Below the pieces are notes generated by a model. The model was not told where the DNA came from and did not search any database. It saw nothing but the letters and a program-made list of their open reading frames with translations. Shown here one piece after another: positions 1 to 7,587 of a DNA stretch of 40,191 nt. Source of the DNA: a virus. Position numbers and translations under genes: made by a program. Location of the stretch: positions 1 through 40,191 of the IMG/VR virus record IMGVR_UViG_3300007770_000037; one strand, given 5' to 3'. Numbering within the stretch: position 1 is the stretch's first letter; every line of letters begins with the position of its first letter.

Positions 1-120
1 ATCGCCGGGCACAGCCCCAAGCGCCCCCAGCGCAAAGGACCCGCCCGCGCGCCCGTCGCCCTTGGCCGGCATACCCTCTAACACCCTCGCACGTTGCGCC
101 ACGTCGCCAGGGCGGCCCAT
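1..120 (-). CDS. Partial small ORF running off the window start
   Basis: A minus-strand frame is open from about 372 to base 1, with an ATG at 118-120. It would encode a Gly/Ala/Arg-rich peptide of unknown function and resembles no family I know. If the two window ends are joined, the frame reads five more codons and stops at a TGA at 40174-40176, immediately before the purine-rich ribosome site of the next gene. No strong ribosome site precedes the ATG, and a GTG further upstream is an alternative start. Support is only the open frame and the neat junction. Confidence 0.3.
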   Translation of the reverse strand, partial: MGRPGDVAQRARVLEGMPAKGDGRAGGSFALGALGAVPGD

Positions 121-372
121 ACCGGCCCGATAGCCCGAGTGCACAAACGCTAACCGCTTGCGCTCGTTAAATCGACGCACAGGGCGTCGTATTGGTCGGT
201 CGGTCGGCTTTTGCCCAGTTTCCCAGGTTTTCGCCCGACTCGACCTCGGCGCCCTACAAAGTGACAGAATAACGCGACGACGTGCGTTGTGCCGCTTTAG
301 GGCGGTCGCCCGTGATAGTGGGAGCACGCATTGCACGTCGTCGCGTTTGTATTGGCCTGCCTGTCGCTTGCC

Positions 373-573
373 CTAACACCCTGCCCGAGCACGTGCCCGG
401 CGGCCTGTCACCACTCGCAATACCGCACGCACGGGCCGGAATTGCCGGCCCGTTTGCACTCGGGCGGCCCGATGTGATCGCAAGCAACGAAAAACGCCCG
501 CCTCGCTTGCCGGCGGCGGTACGCAACAAACGATCGCCGCAACGATCGCAAACGCAGCTAGTAAACCTCGCAT
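373..573 (-). CDS. Small secreted or membrane-anchored protein (66 aa)
   Basis: The protein is 66 residues. A GAGGTG ribosome site precedes the ATG with good spacing, and this decides the start; two in-frame ATGs further upstream lack such a site. Residues 2-18 (RGLLAAFAIVAAIVCCV) form a hydrophobic stretch like a signal peptide, with a possible lipobox cysteine at 16-17. A small-residue segment follows (PPASEAG), then an Arg-rich tail ending in Cys. It is the last gene of the tail-fibre module. Function is unknown; a role in lysis or host-envelope modification would fit its exported character but nothing shows it. Confidence 0.5.
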   Translation of the reverse strand: MRGLLAAFAIVAAIVCCVPPPASEAGVFRCLRSHRAARVQTGRQFRPVRAVLRVVTGRRARARAGC

Positions 574-639
574 TGTGCACCTCATTTTGAGAACCAAACC
601 GATAACAACCGGCCAACGTAGCCGGCAACGAACCCGATA

Positions 640-951
640 CTAACCCGCCGTGCTTTGCACCTTAGTTGGGTTTAACTCTAGCCACGCCTCGACTAGAGGC
701 GACGTACCGCCGGCGACGTTTAGTCGCAATTGGCAATCGGGCAACGTGAAAACGCCGACGCCCGGTGCGGTAAACTCCACCGCGCTGTCGATGTCAAACC
801 ACGTCGACCCGTCGTCGGGCGAGAATTGCAGCTTAGCCGTAGCGCCGTCGAACGTTTCCCCGACCGCGACCGCACCCGCACCGCCGCCCCAAGCAATAAC
901 GGCCGTGTTTCCGGCCGGTTGTGCCGTCGCCAATTTCGTAGACCATGCCAT
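640..951 (-). CDS. Small tail-fibre-module protein (103 aa)
   Basis: The start is the ATG at 949-951, preceded by AAAGGA at normal distance; an upstream in-frame start lies inside the neighbouring gene and has no ribosome site. The 103-residue product reads as a beta-rich domain (repeated Gly/Ala/Val strands, FSPDDGSTWFDID, then a conserved-looking PDCQLRLNV stretch). This pattern is common in small phage virion proteins that sample a measured or averaged value of beta sandwich type. It follows the LamG-like fibre gene by 4 bases, so the two are probably translated together. No enzyme motif is visible; structural role is inferred from position. Confidence 0.7.
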   Translation of the reverse strand: MAWSTKLATAQPAGNTAVIAWGGGAGAVAVGETFDGATAKLQFSPDDGSTWFDIDSAVEFTAPGVGVFTLPDCQLRLNVAGGTSPLVEAWLELNPTKVQSTAG

Positions 952-955
952 AGCG

Positions 956-1705
956 TTAGATCCTTTGTGTTGCGGTGACCGCTGCCGCATGCGCTGCCGG
1001 GCATGCGGCGACCGCTGCAACCTGTTGCATTGCGGTTGCCGCGACGGCCGCCGTTGGGGTTTCCATGAGTGCCGTAATTTCGCCGGCCGACAATATTCGA
1101 TTCCATACGCACACGTGATCGACTAACACCGTTCCCGTTAACGCCGAGGGCGATTGCGGTAGTTGCAATTCCATGTCGGCAATAATGTCATCGACTCCGC
1201 TAGGGTGCTCGGCGCTAAACAACTCGACGTCGTCGACAACGCAACGCATTATCGAGGTTGCGTTTGTCCACGAGAACAAAACCGAGTGCCAATCGTTGTC
1301 GGCCTGTATGCTCGCGTTTAATTCCTCGGCACCCGAGTTGGTTTCGATCAGTAAACGGTACCGAAACTCCGAGTTTAATGCGGTCATTTCAATTCCGGCG
1401 TTAAACCTCGCACCGCCGCCCGCGCCGATGTCAAAGTAGAAATCGCCGGCCTCAGTCGACACCTCGCCGACGAACTTAAACCGAAACCATAACGTTTGAT
1501 CGATCGCCTCTAACGGTACGAGTATGTCGGCGTCCTCGATATACGCCCCGGTGAACAACGGGCCAACCGACAACGCTTGATCGATAACGCCGGCACCGTA
1601 TGAGGCGGCAACAACGACCGGGAGGGCGTTAACGCTGTCGTCGACCGCGTCGCCGTCGTAATCGATATTGACCATTAGCCCGGTAGTCGGAATTGCAAAC
1701 GCCAT
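956..1705 (-). CDS. LamG/concanavalin-like tail-fibre protein
   Basis: The 249-residue protein has the signature of a concanavalin A-like (LamG) jelly-roll: an interior region with WHSVLFSWTNATSIMRCVVDDVELF and a late strand reading VDHVCVWNRILSAGEITAL, the classic DEVRIWNRALSxxEI pattern. Such domains bind carbohydrate in phage fibres. The C-terminal 35 residues are an Ala/Val-rich low-complexity tail. The start codon overlaps the stop of the tail-collar gene by one base. Probable role: receptor or glycan contact at the fibre tip. The family assignment comes from motif reading only. Confidence 0.75.
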   Translation of the reverse strand: MAFAIPTTGLMVNIDYDGDAVDDSVNALPVVVAASYGAGVIDQALSVGPLFTGAYIEDADILVPLEAIDQTLWFRFKFVGEVSTEAGDFYFDIGAGGGARFNAGIEMTALNSEFRYRLLIETNSGAEELNASIQADNDWHSVLFSWTNATSIMRCVVDDVELFSAEHPSGVDDIIADMELQLPQSPSALTGTVLVDHVCVWNRILSAGEITALMETPTAAVAATAMQQVAAVAACPAAHAAAVTATQRI

Positions 1706-2166
1706 TAATTCTCAACCTTAATAATTGTATTGACAACGAGAAACGGCGACACCGTCGGCACGGGCGAGCCCAAGCCCGTATTTCCGGTCGGTTGCATTTC
1801 GTCGTCGGCGTCGGGTGCGTAAATCGACTCGCCGCCGCCGGCCTTTGCCATAACCGCACCGCTCGGCTCGTCGGTTTCGCCGTCGTCCGAAAACGCCGGC
1901 AACGGGTGTGAGTGCGGCGGCAGTTGCGACAGGGTTAGCGTCGTCGACCCGCCGCCCTTGTCGCCGAGCGATTGCGAGGCGTTAGGGTGCACTAATGAAC
2001 GGCCTCGGGCGTCGGGCAACGCAAACGAGGGCGAGGTGCCGCCGTACGTGTTGCCGATCGCCGCGAACAAATCAGCGTACGACGCCGAGTGCAAAATAGC
2101 GCCGTCGCATGCCAACCAACCGGCCGGTATAACCGAGCCCGCAATTTGCTTAATTTCGCCAATCAT
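1705..2166 (-). CDS. Tail-collar domain protein
   Basis: This 153-residue protein opens with GEIKQIAGSVIPAGWLACDG and continues with LFAAIGNTYGG, FALPDARGR and the late PFLVVNTIIK. These are the hallmarks of the phage tail-collar domain (T4 gp12 collar / microcystin-dependent MdpB family). The domain usually sits at the host-facing end of short or long fibres. The gene lies between the FCCH-module fibre gene and the LamG fibre gene and is in the same operon. The assignment is secure at domain level; which virion part carries it is inferred. Confidence 0.9.
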   Translation of the reverse strand: MIGEIKQIAGSVIPAGWLACDGAILHSASYADLFAAIGNTYGGTSPSFALPDARGRSLVHPNASQSLGDKGGGSTTLTLSQLPPHSHPLPAFSDDGETDEPSGAVMAKAGGGESIYAPDADDEMQPTGNTGLGSPVPTVSPFLVVNTIIKVEN

Positions 2167-2179
2167 TTTTCCTACCTCA

Positions 2180-3007
2180 TTAAATCAGTTGCACGACGTC
2201 CAATTGCACGCCGTGTGTAACAACTCCGTCGCTGTGCGTTAGTTCAAACCGGGCCGTATGCGGCTCGGCGTCGCCGTTGATCGGCTCGGCGGTGCCGGCC
2301 GACGCCCACGCGGCATAACTCTCGCCATTCTCGCCGACTAGCTCGACGGCGTTGTATGCCGTTTTGCGAACGCGAAACCGGCGGTTGTTCAATTCCGTCA
2401 TGCCGACGACGCCCGAAATTCGCACCTCGTCGCCGTCGCTCAACTCGTGCGCCGTTGTGAACGTTACAACGACCGGGTCGGCTTGCGTTGCTGCCGATAA
2501 CGCCAACCCGACTAGCGGGTTGTCGGCCGCTTGGAAACTCATAACCAACAACCCAGCGCGAAACGAGCCCGCCGAGCCGTATGCGGTATAGTCGGTCGAG
2601 TCGACATCGGCGAGGGCAACGGTTGTCGACGTTAGTTTGATAACCCGTAAAAGTCGGTTGTTTAATTCCGTCATGCCGACGACGCCGGTTATGTAAACCA
2701 ACATGCCCGTTTCTAGCTCGTGCGTTGTGCTCAACGTCACGACGGCCGGGTTTGCTTGCGTTACGGCCGTTATTACGTGATTAGCCGGCATGCTGCCGTT
2801 GTTTGTGTCGAGCACGTTTTGCGACGAGCGCGAGTTGATAACCGCGTTTGTGCGGTTGTCGCGTAGCGTCAACGTCAACGCCGAAACCGCCGTGCGACTC
2901 AACGGCACGCCGTCGCCGTCGAGAAATTGTATTTTGTACGTAGCACTCGACCCCTCGTTGATTCGACGGGCGTTGCGAGTCAGTACGTTAGCGCTTGCGT
3001 TTTGCAT
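2180..3007 (-). CDS. Tail-fibre protein with two FCCH-like modules
   Basis: The start is the ATG at 3005-3007, with AAGGCGG upstream; the longer open frame is Arg/Tyr/His-rich shadow sequence overlapping the previous gene. The protein is 275 residues. Residues 10-70 form an N-terminal beta domain (TYKIQFLDGDGVPL). Residues 79-149 and 170-240 are two copies of one module, each with a xANPxVVT opening, HEL, a GVVGMTELNNR loop and a closing Y-A-Y/W-x-S-A-G. This looks like the E1-FCCH-type module found in phage fibres. A third copy lies in the next gene upstream. The last 35 residues (TARFELTHSDGVVTH) form another beta segment. Role: baseplate or fibre structure. Confidence 0.8.
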   Translation of the reverse strand: MQNASANVLTRNARRINEGSSATYKIQFLDGDGVPLSRTAVSALTLTLRDNRTNAVINSRSSQNVLDTNNGSMPANHVITAVTQANPAVVTLSTTHELETGMLVYITGVVGMTELNNRLLRVIKLTSTTVALADVDSTDYTAYGSAGSFRAGLLVMSFQAADNPLVGLALSAATQADPVVVTFTTAHELSDGDEVRISGVVGMTELNNRRFRVRKTAYNAVELVGENGESYAAWASAGTAEPINGDAEPHTARFELTHSDGVVTHGVQLDVVQLI

Positions 3008-3069
3008 TGTTCCGCCTTGCGAAAAACGGCGGGTCGCTCGCCGCATGGAGCAACCGACCCGCCGCCCGG

Positions 3070-3882
3070 CTACGCTGCCGTAATTGATAATGTCAACGTA
3101 ACGTCGAGCGTGTCGCCCGACTCGACCGCCCGCACTTTCGACCACGTGCCGCCGCTCGTGTAGGCGGTATAGGCGGTCGAGTCGATACCGTCGAGTGTAA
3201 ACGTATTTGCCCCCGTGTCGGTAATCGTAAAAATCAGATTGTTGATTTCCGTCATGCCGCCGACGCTTTGAATACGCACGCGGTTGCCGGTCGTCAGGTT
3301 GTGCGCGACCGACGTTATCGAGCATGGGTTAGCTTGCGACGCGCCGGTAATGTCGCCGGTTGTAAAATCGCCAGCACCGTACAACGTGCCCGTCGCACCG
3401 CCCTTTGTATTGTCGCTCGTCATAAACGCGCCGAAAATGTCGTCATCGGCGTTGATCGTAAACGTTGCCTTGCTCGCCGAGTTGTCGACCGAGCCGGCCG
3501 CAACGGTGCCCGCTGTAAACCCAACGCGTGCGCCCTCGGTGTATCCGGTAATCTCCGACCAACCGGCGTGCGACGCCATTGTGTCGCCGGCAACGGCTAC
3601 GCCGGCATCTTTCAACGACACGTACCAAAGCACGTCGGCCGGCACTGACTTAACGAGCCGCGTTAGCAACTCGTTGCGGCCGGTCGTTACGACGAGATTG
3701 TTAAACCCGTCGCGCCACTTTAGCCGGCCTCGCGGCTCGCGGTATTTGACCGGCTCGCCGAGCAAACCTCGCCGCATGCGTGTTTCGGGTGCGTAGCATT
3801 CCAGGTCATAACGTGTCGCAATTCCATTTCGCAACACTAACTCGGCGTCGCGGCGTACGTTGTTGATTGGCAGAATTAGCAT
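3070..3882 (-). CDS. Tail-fibre protein with one FCCH-like module
   Basis: The protein is 270 residues. The N-terminal 60 residues (VLRNGIATRYDLECYAPETRMRRGL) are unusually charged and followed by WRDGFNNLVVTTGRNELL, a pattern seen at the start of phage fibre proteins that carry a short trimerising head. Residues 178-247 repeat the module of the next gene (SQANPCSITSVAHNLTTG, GMTEINNLIFTI, DSTAYTAYTSGGTW). The gene pair is therefore linked by shared modules as well as by position. The role is structural, at the fibre or baseplate; no catalytic motif is present. Confidence 0.75.
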   Translation of the reverse strand: MLILPINNVRRDAELVLRNGIATRYDLECYAPETRMRRGLLGEPVKYREPRGRLKWRDGFNNLVVTTGRNELLTRLVKSVPADVLWYVSLKDAGVAVAGDTMASHAGWSEITGYTEGARVGFTAGTVAAGSVDNSASKATFTINADDDIFGAFMTSDNTKGGATGTLYGAGDFTTGDITGASQANPCSITSVAHNLTTGNRVRIQSVGGMTEINNLIFTITDTGANTFTLDGIDSTAYTAYTSGGTWSKVRAVESGDTLDVTLTLSITAA

Positions 3883-3896
3883 TTCTATTTGCCTCG

Positions 3897-5102
3897 CTAG
3901 TGACAGTGCAAAACAACAACGCCGACCGCGTTGCGTTTCATAGTTTCCGACGTTGTGCCGCCTGTCGTCAAGTTGCCCGAGGTTGTCGAGGTGATTTGCA
4001 ACACGCCCTCGGGCGTTGTCGCCAGTAAATAACCCGGTTTCGTAGGTGACACGATGTCACCTTGCCCGGCGTCGTTTTTCACGGTTTCGCTCGCCGAGGC
4101 GTGCATTGCCGCTTGTATCGTGTCGGCCTGTCGCACTAAATCAACGGCCGCCGCCGCCCGCATTGCAATTTCGGTTGCCGAGCCGACGTGCAACGAGCCG
4201 CCGTGCGTTGCGTGCATCATTAGCCCGCGACCGCCGAGGCAAACACCCTGCAACGGCACCGATCGTAACTCGTCGATTAGCGACAGGTCGGCGAGTAGGT
4301 CGAGGGCGAGCGTAACCGCAAACGTTTGATTTGCGGCGGCCGACAAACCAACGTCGACCGACAATGCCCGCAAGTGCGTTGCCGACAGGTTGCCCGACGG
4401 GTCGACCGACGACGCGCCGGCGAGCCCGAGGTTATTAGCGGCGGCAAGCAAACCCGAGGCGGCGAGGGTTGCGGCGGCTTGCAAGGCGGCGGCCGAGCGT
4501 AGCGTTGCGACGTCGTCGGCCGCAAACCCGGCAGAAACACCCAACGCGGTTAACTCGCTAAACACTTGGTTGCCGGCCATATCTAACCCGGCAACGATCG
4601 ACTCGCCGAGGGCCGCTTGCATTGCCGCCGTGCTATCGAACGTCAAACCGGATTGCAACGCTAGGTTTAACGTGCCTCGGGCGACCAGCTCGCCGACGAG
4701 GGCGGTTGCGGCCGCAACCGAAAACGACACCGCGTGCCCGCCTTGCAACGCCGTTTGTGCGGCGATCGCCGCCGACGTCGCCAACGTCAACGCCGCGCCG
4801 CCCGTAATATCCGCCGAGCCTGTTTGCAACGCGGCGACCGGCAAGGGCAACGCACCCTCGGCGAGTAAAACGGACGAGCCCGCCAAGTCGGCGGCGGCGA
4901 CTATCGACAACGCTTGCGGAATTGTTAACTCGTACGCCGCCGCCCAGTCGGCCGACGCCGCAAACCCGTGTGCCTTATCAAACGCAATCGCACTCGCCGA
5001 CGAGTCGTCGGCCGCCGACGTCAACCCGAGGGTTTCGCTATAGTCGCGTCCGTAATCGTTTACGCCGCGCTCGCCGACCGAGTACCCGTGCGTCGTGTGC
5101 AT
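3897..5102 (-). CDS. Ala-rich low-complexity fibre protein (401 aa)
   Basis: Translation starts at the ATG 5100-5102, one base after the TAA of the upstream gene, so the two are probably coupled. Residues 30-300 are a long Ala/Leu/Ser/Thr/Gly-rich region with quasi-repeats of hydrophobic and small residues and few charges, like a repetitive rod or helical fibre shaft. The N-terminus (MHTTHG) is echoed near residue 300 (MHATHGG). Close to the C-terminus the 19-bp dispersed palindrome is read through as GDIVSP. No family is recognised. Its place among collar and LamG genes supports a fibre or tail-spike shaft. Confidence 0.7.
   Translation of the reverse strand: MHTTHGYSVGERGVNDYGRDYSETLGLTSAADDSSASAIAFDKAHGFAASADWAAAYELTIPQALSIVAAADLAGSSVLLAEGALPLPVAALQTGSADITGGAALTLATSAAIAAQTALQGGHAVSFSVAAATALVGELVARGTLNLALQSGLTFDSTAAMQAALGESIVAGLDMAGNQVFSELTALGVSAGFAADDVATLRSAAALQAAATLAASGLLAAANNLGLAGASSVDPSGNLSATHLRALSVDVGLSAAANQTFAVTLALDLLADLSLIDELRSVPLQGVCLGGRGLMMHATHGGSLHVGSATEIAMRAAAAVDLVRQADTIQAAMHASASETVKNDAGQGDIVSPTKPGYLLATTPEGVLQITSTTSGNLTTGGTTSETMKRNAVGVVVLHCH
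4044..4062. repeat. Dispersed 19-bp palindrome, copy 1 (inside a gene)
   Basis: AGGTGACA-CGA-TGTCACCT: 8-bp arms match perfectly around a 3-base centre. This copy lies in the C-terminal part of the Ala-rich fibre gene and encodes GDIVSP. Its outer flanks lack the GA/TC extension seen in most other copies. Confidence 0.95.
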
Positions 5103-5103
5103 T

Positions 5104-5511
5104 TTAGGCGGTCGACCTTTCGAGCAACGGCGCGAGTTTGGCAAAAATGCTTTCGAGGGTCGTTACGGCGCCCTTGCCTAGCACTTGCTCGCCGTCGGAA
5201 ATCGACAGAACCCGACGCCAACTCGTGCCGGGTGCCTTTGCCTCGTCGGCGACTTCGTACCCGGTAACCGTGCGCACTTGCCGGGTAACCTCGCCCGTTT
5301 CATCCTCAACCCAAACCTCGCGCTCTAACTCGACCTCGCGGCCAATCAACCCGACTGCCTCAATCATTAGGCGGCCGTTTGGCCCGTCGGGTCGGCTAAA
5401 CAACACTTGATCGACAACCATTTTGTCGAATGCCGCCGCCGGCCTTGCGGGTACGCTCACGACCGTTTCAAGATCCGCCGCCGAGCTAATGCGTTTAATT
5501 GTTTCGGGCAT
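5104..5511 (-). CDS. Small protein of the fibre module (135 aa)
   Basis: The product has 135 residues and no recognised domain. The middle is rich in charged beta strands (REVELEREVWVEDETGEVTRQVRTVTGYEV), and the C-terminus (AVTTLESIFAKLAPLLERSTA) is an amphipathic helix. It resembles small fibre chaperones or fibre-linked hypothetical proteins only in size and position. It starts about 30 bases downstream of a copy of the bipartite GTCACA/TTTCAC element, which may control it. It is coupled to the following Ala-rich gene by a one-base gap. Confidence 0.7.
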   Translation of the reverse strand: MPETIKRISSAADLETVVSVPARPAAAFDKMVVDQVLFSRPDGPNGRLMIEAVGLIGREVELEREVWVEDETGEVTRQVRTVTGYEVADEAKAPGTSWRRVLSISDGEQVLGKGAVTTLESIFAKLAPLLERSTA

Positions 5512-5542
5512 TGTTGTTTGTCCTCGCGTTTGTTGCCTGTTT

Positions 5543-5569
5543 GTGAAATTCCGCGGCGGTCGGTGTGAC
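5543..5569 (-). promoter_or_regulatory. Bipartite GTCACA-N15-TTTCAC element, copy A
   Basis: On the minus strand GTCACA and TTTCAC are separated by exactly 15 bases that contain CCGCGG. The element fills the intergenic gap and points at the gene starting at 5511. It is a candidate phage promoter or activator site; function is not known. Confidence 0.6.
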
Positions 5570-5577
5570 CGTTGCGG

Positions 5578-7122
5578 CTACGTGTACGCCGGCAGATAGT
5601 ACGTCGTGCCGGAAATCTTGACCTCTACCCAATCGGTCGGTGCATCGGTCGTCGGGTCGTCGCTGCCGTTGCCCATTGTCGCGCGAAAATCGACAATGCC
5701 GCCCGTTGCCGCAATTCTAAACGCCTCAGTCGTGCCGCCCTTTACGACGAGGTTGTTTGCGCTGTCGCACGCGATCGTGCCGCCGGTGCCCGATGTCGAG
5801 TTGAGAAACAACAGAAGTTGATTATTGTCGATTTGCAATCGGCCGCCTCGCACCCAGCATTGCGACGTCGAGCCGCCTTGCGTGCCGCCGAATGCTATGC
5901 GGCCCGTGCCTTTATCGGCCGAAATGATATTGCTCGCACCCGCGCCGCCGGCGTCGGTGTAAGAATTTAAAAACACTTGGCCCGAGTCGCTGCCCCACGC
6001 GGCCCATTTGTCATTCGCCGCACCGCCCAAATCGACGAGGTTCAAAAACGCGCCGGCACCGCCTTGCGCGGTAATGTGCGCTTGGTTCGTCGCCCGATAA
6101 ACGTTTATATGTCTGTGATCGGTGCCGCTAGTCCAGCTCGCGACGGTGCGAGGGTCGGCGAGCCCCATGCCGAAATTGCCGTACGTATCAAACAACCCGA
6201 CGACGGCGTTGTTTGTCTTAAACTGTAAATTATGGTTTGTTGACGTGCCGACTATGCCGTTGCTGTTGTCGGCAACCAATTCTTGCACGACCGGCGTTGT
6301 AGAATCCTCAACCTTAATCCTCGGCGACGCCGCGCCTTTTATATGCAACTCGGCCGTCGGCACCGCGTGCCCAATCGCGAGGTAACCGCCGTCGTTGTCG
6401 ATATAACTAGCGTGCCCGAGGTTAGCCGCCAATCGCACGCCTATATTGGCCGTGCCCGGTTTGTAAATATCTAACGAGCCCCATTGCGCAGAAATCGAGT
6501 GCGAGTTTTCAAATAACTTTAGCCGCACTTGATGCGTTGACGCGCTACGGTACGGATCGATAGATAGCCCGGCCTCGCTGCCGTCCAACTCGCATTTGAG
6601 CCGCACTTGCGTTTCGTTTGCTTGGTTGTCCCGCAATCGCAATTGCTCGCCGAGGGTCGCGACTTCCAGCAACACCGCGTCGGCGGCGTCGCCGACTCCA
6701 ACTAACGACCCGTCGTCGTAAATCTGCCCGTCGCGCCAACCGGCCGTCGCCTTGCGGCCAACTAGGTCGTCGGTTACTTGCGAGTTGTCGTTTTCGTCTA
6801 GCCAAGCGCTCGACATTGTTAGCCGCACCGACTTAGTGCCGGCGGCCCAGTTGATAAACGCGCCGGTTGTCGACTCAAGCAACGTACGCGTTTGCAACTC
6901 GCCGTTTGCGGCGTCGTTAACGATTGTCGCGCGGCTCGTTTCTCGGTCGGTGCCGTCGCTAACGATAATCTCGACCGTGTCGCCCCAGGCCAAATTGCCG
7001 TCGCTAACGGCGTCGGCAATCGATCGCGTCAGGGAGTCAAACGCCGCGCCCGTAACGAGGGTGCCGCCGCTGCCCGTGCTCGTCGTTGTCGTGCGTACAA
7101 AGTCGGCCCAATTTAACGCCAT
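5578..7122 (-). CDS. Large tail-fibre/spike protein (514 aa)
   Basis: The N-terminal 110 residues (MALNWADFVRTTTTSTGSGG, then alternating strands with DTVEIIVSDGTDRE) form a baseplate-attachment-like domain found at the head of many phage fibres. From about residue 160 on, the sequence is Gly/Asn/Asp-rich with short beta strands (SIDPYRS, LDIYKPGTANIG, LHIKGAASPRIKVEDS, AFRIAATGGIVDFRA). This is typical of a trimeric beta-structured fibre with repeated xGLGxxxP-type turns. The region AELHIKGAASPRIKVED is characteristic of fibre segments placed before an intramolecular chaperone, but no chaperone catalytic motif is visible. Probable host-recognition fibre. Confidence 0.8.
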   Translation of the reverse strand: MALNWADFVRTTTTSTGSGGTLVTGAAFDSLTRSIADAVSDGNLAWGDTVEIIVSDGTDRETSRATIVNDAANGELQTRTLLESTTGAFINWAAGTKSVRLTMSSAWLDENDNSQVTDDLVGRKATAGWRDGQIYDDGSLVGVGDAADAVLLEVATLGEQLRLRDNQANETQVRLKCELDGSEAGLSIDPYRSASTHQVRLKLFENSHSISAQWGSLDIYKPGTANIGVRLAANLGHASYIDNDGGYLAIGHAVPTAELHIKGAASPRIKVEDSTTPVVQELVADNSNGIVGTSTNHNLQFKTNNAVVGLFDTYGNFGMGLADPRTVASWTSGTDHRHINVYRATNQAHITAQGGAGAFLNLVDLGGAANDKWAAWGSDSGQVFLNSYTDAGGAGASNIISADKGTGRIAFGGTQGGSTSQCWVRGGRLQIDNNQLLLFLNSTSGTGGTIACDSANNLVVKGGTTEAFRIAATGGIVDFRATMGNGSDDPTTDAPTDWVEVKISGTTYYLPAYT

Positions 7123-7127
7123 TGCGT

Positions 7128-7448
7128 TTAATCCTCTTTTGCCGAGTCGTCGAGCATATCGTCGAGTTTGCCGCCCGGCTCGACGGTGCCGCTAATAACG
7201 TCGAGGCGGCCTTGCATTCTCGCGAGGCGCACGTTTACTCGCTCAAACTCGCGGCGCGTTTCGGCGTGCCCAACCTCGCATTTTTCTAGTTTCGATTCGA
7301 GGTTTAATTTCGCCTCGTTTATATTCTTGCGGTCGGCCGCTTGCGTTGCCGTTAATGACTTCCACAGCAACGCGATAACGCCGCCGAGGGTCGAGACAAT
7401 GATAGTTGCCGTTGTAACAATGCTTTCTATCGACACTGTATTACCCAT
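7128..7448 (-). CDS. Membrane-anchored coiled-coil protein, holin-like
   Basis: The 106-residue protein has one membrane segment at about residues 8-30 (ESIVTTATIIVSTLGGVIALLW), then a charged heptad-rich helix from 35 to 90 (NINEAKLNLESKLEKCEVGHAETRREFERVNVRLARMQGRLDVI). This layout is seen in XhlA-type lysis accessory proteins and in some holins and spanins. It sits between the DNA methyltransferase and the fibre genes. As no other lysis gene is recognised it is the best holin/spanin candidate in the window. The function is inferred from topology only. Confidence 0.65.
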   Translation of the reverse strand: MGNTVSIESIVTTATIIVSTLGGVIALLWKSLTATQAADRKNINEAKLNLESKLEKCEVGHAETRREFERVNVRLARMQGRLDVISGTVEPGGKLDDMLDDSAKED

Positions 7449-7587
7449 TGTTTCGACTCAGTACCAACCGACGCGATTGCCCGCTTGCGACGCCTTAGTT
7501 GTACGCCGCGACACGGTGCCGCGTAAAGTCGTGTCACACTTCGCGCGATAGCACGCGCAGAAACCCGAGGTTTTTAGCGGTCGGGTG
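7449..7587. other. Intergenic stretch without recognised gene
   Basis: This gap of about 140 bases separates the holin-like gene from the end of the methyltransferase gene. It contains no open frame with a ribosome site. A short AACC-CGA-GGTT hairpin followed by T residues lies near 7563-7575 on the plus strand; it is too small to call a terminator with confidence. Confidence 0.5.

Noticed and set aside
167-331. A 55-codon frame with an internal TAG at 254-256 and good-looking sequence after it
   Set aside because: It would need stop-codon read-through, has no ribosome site, and no other gene here shows suppressed TAG codons.
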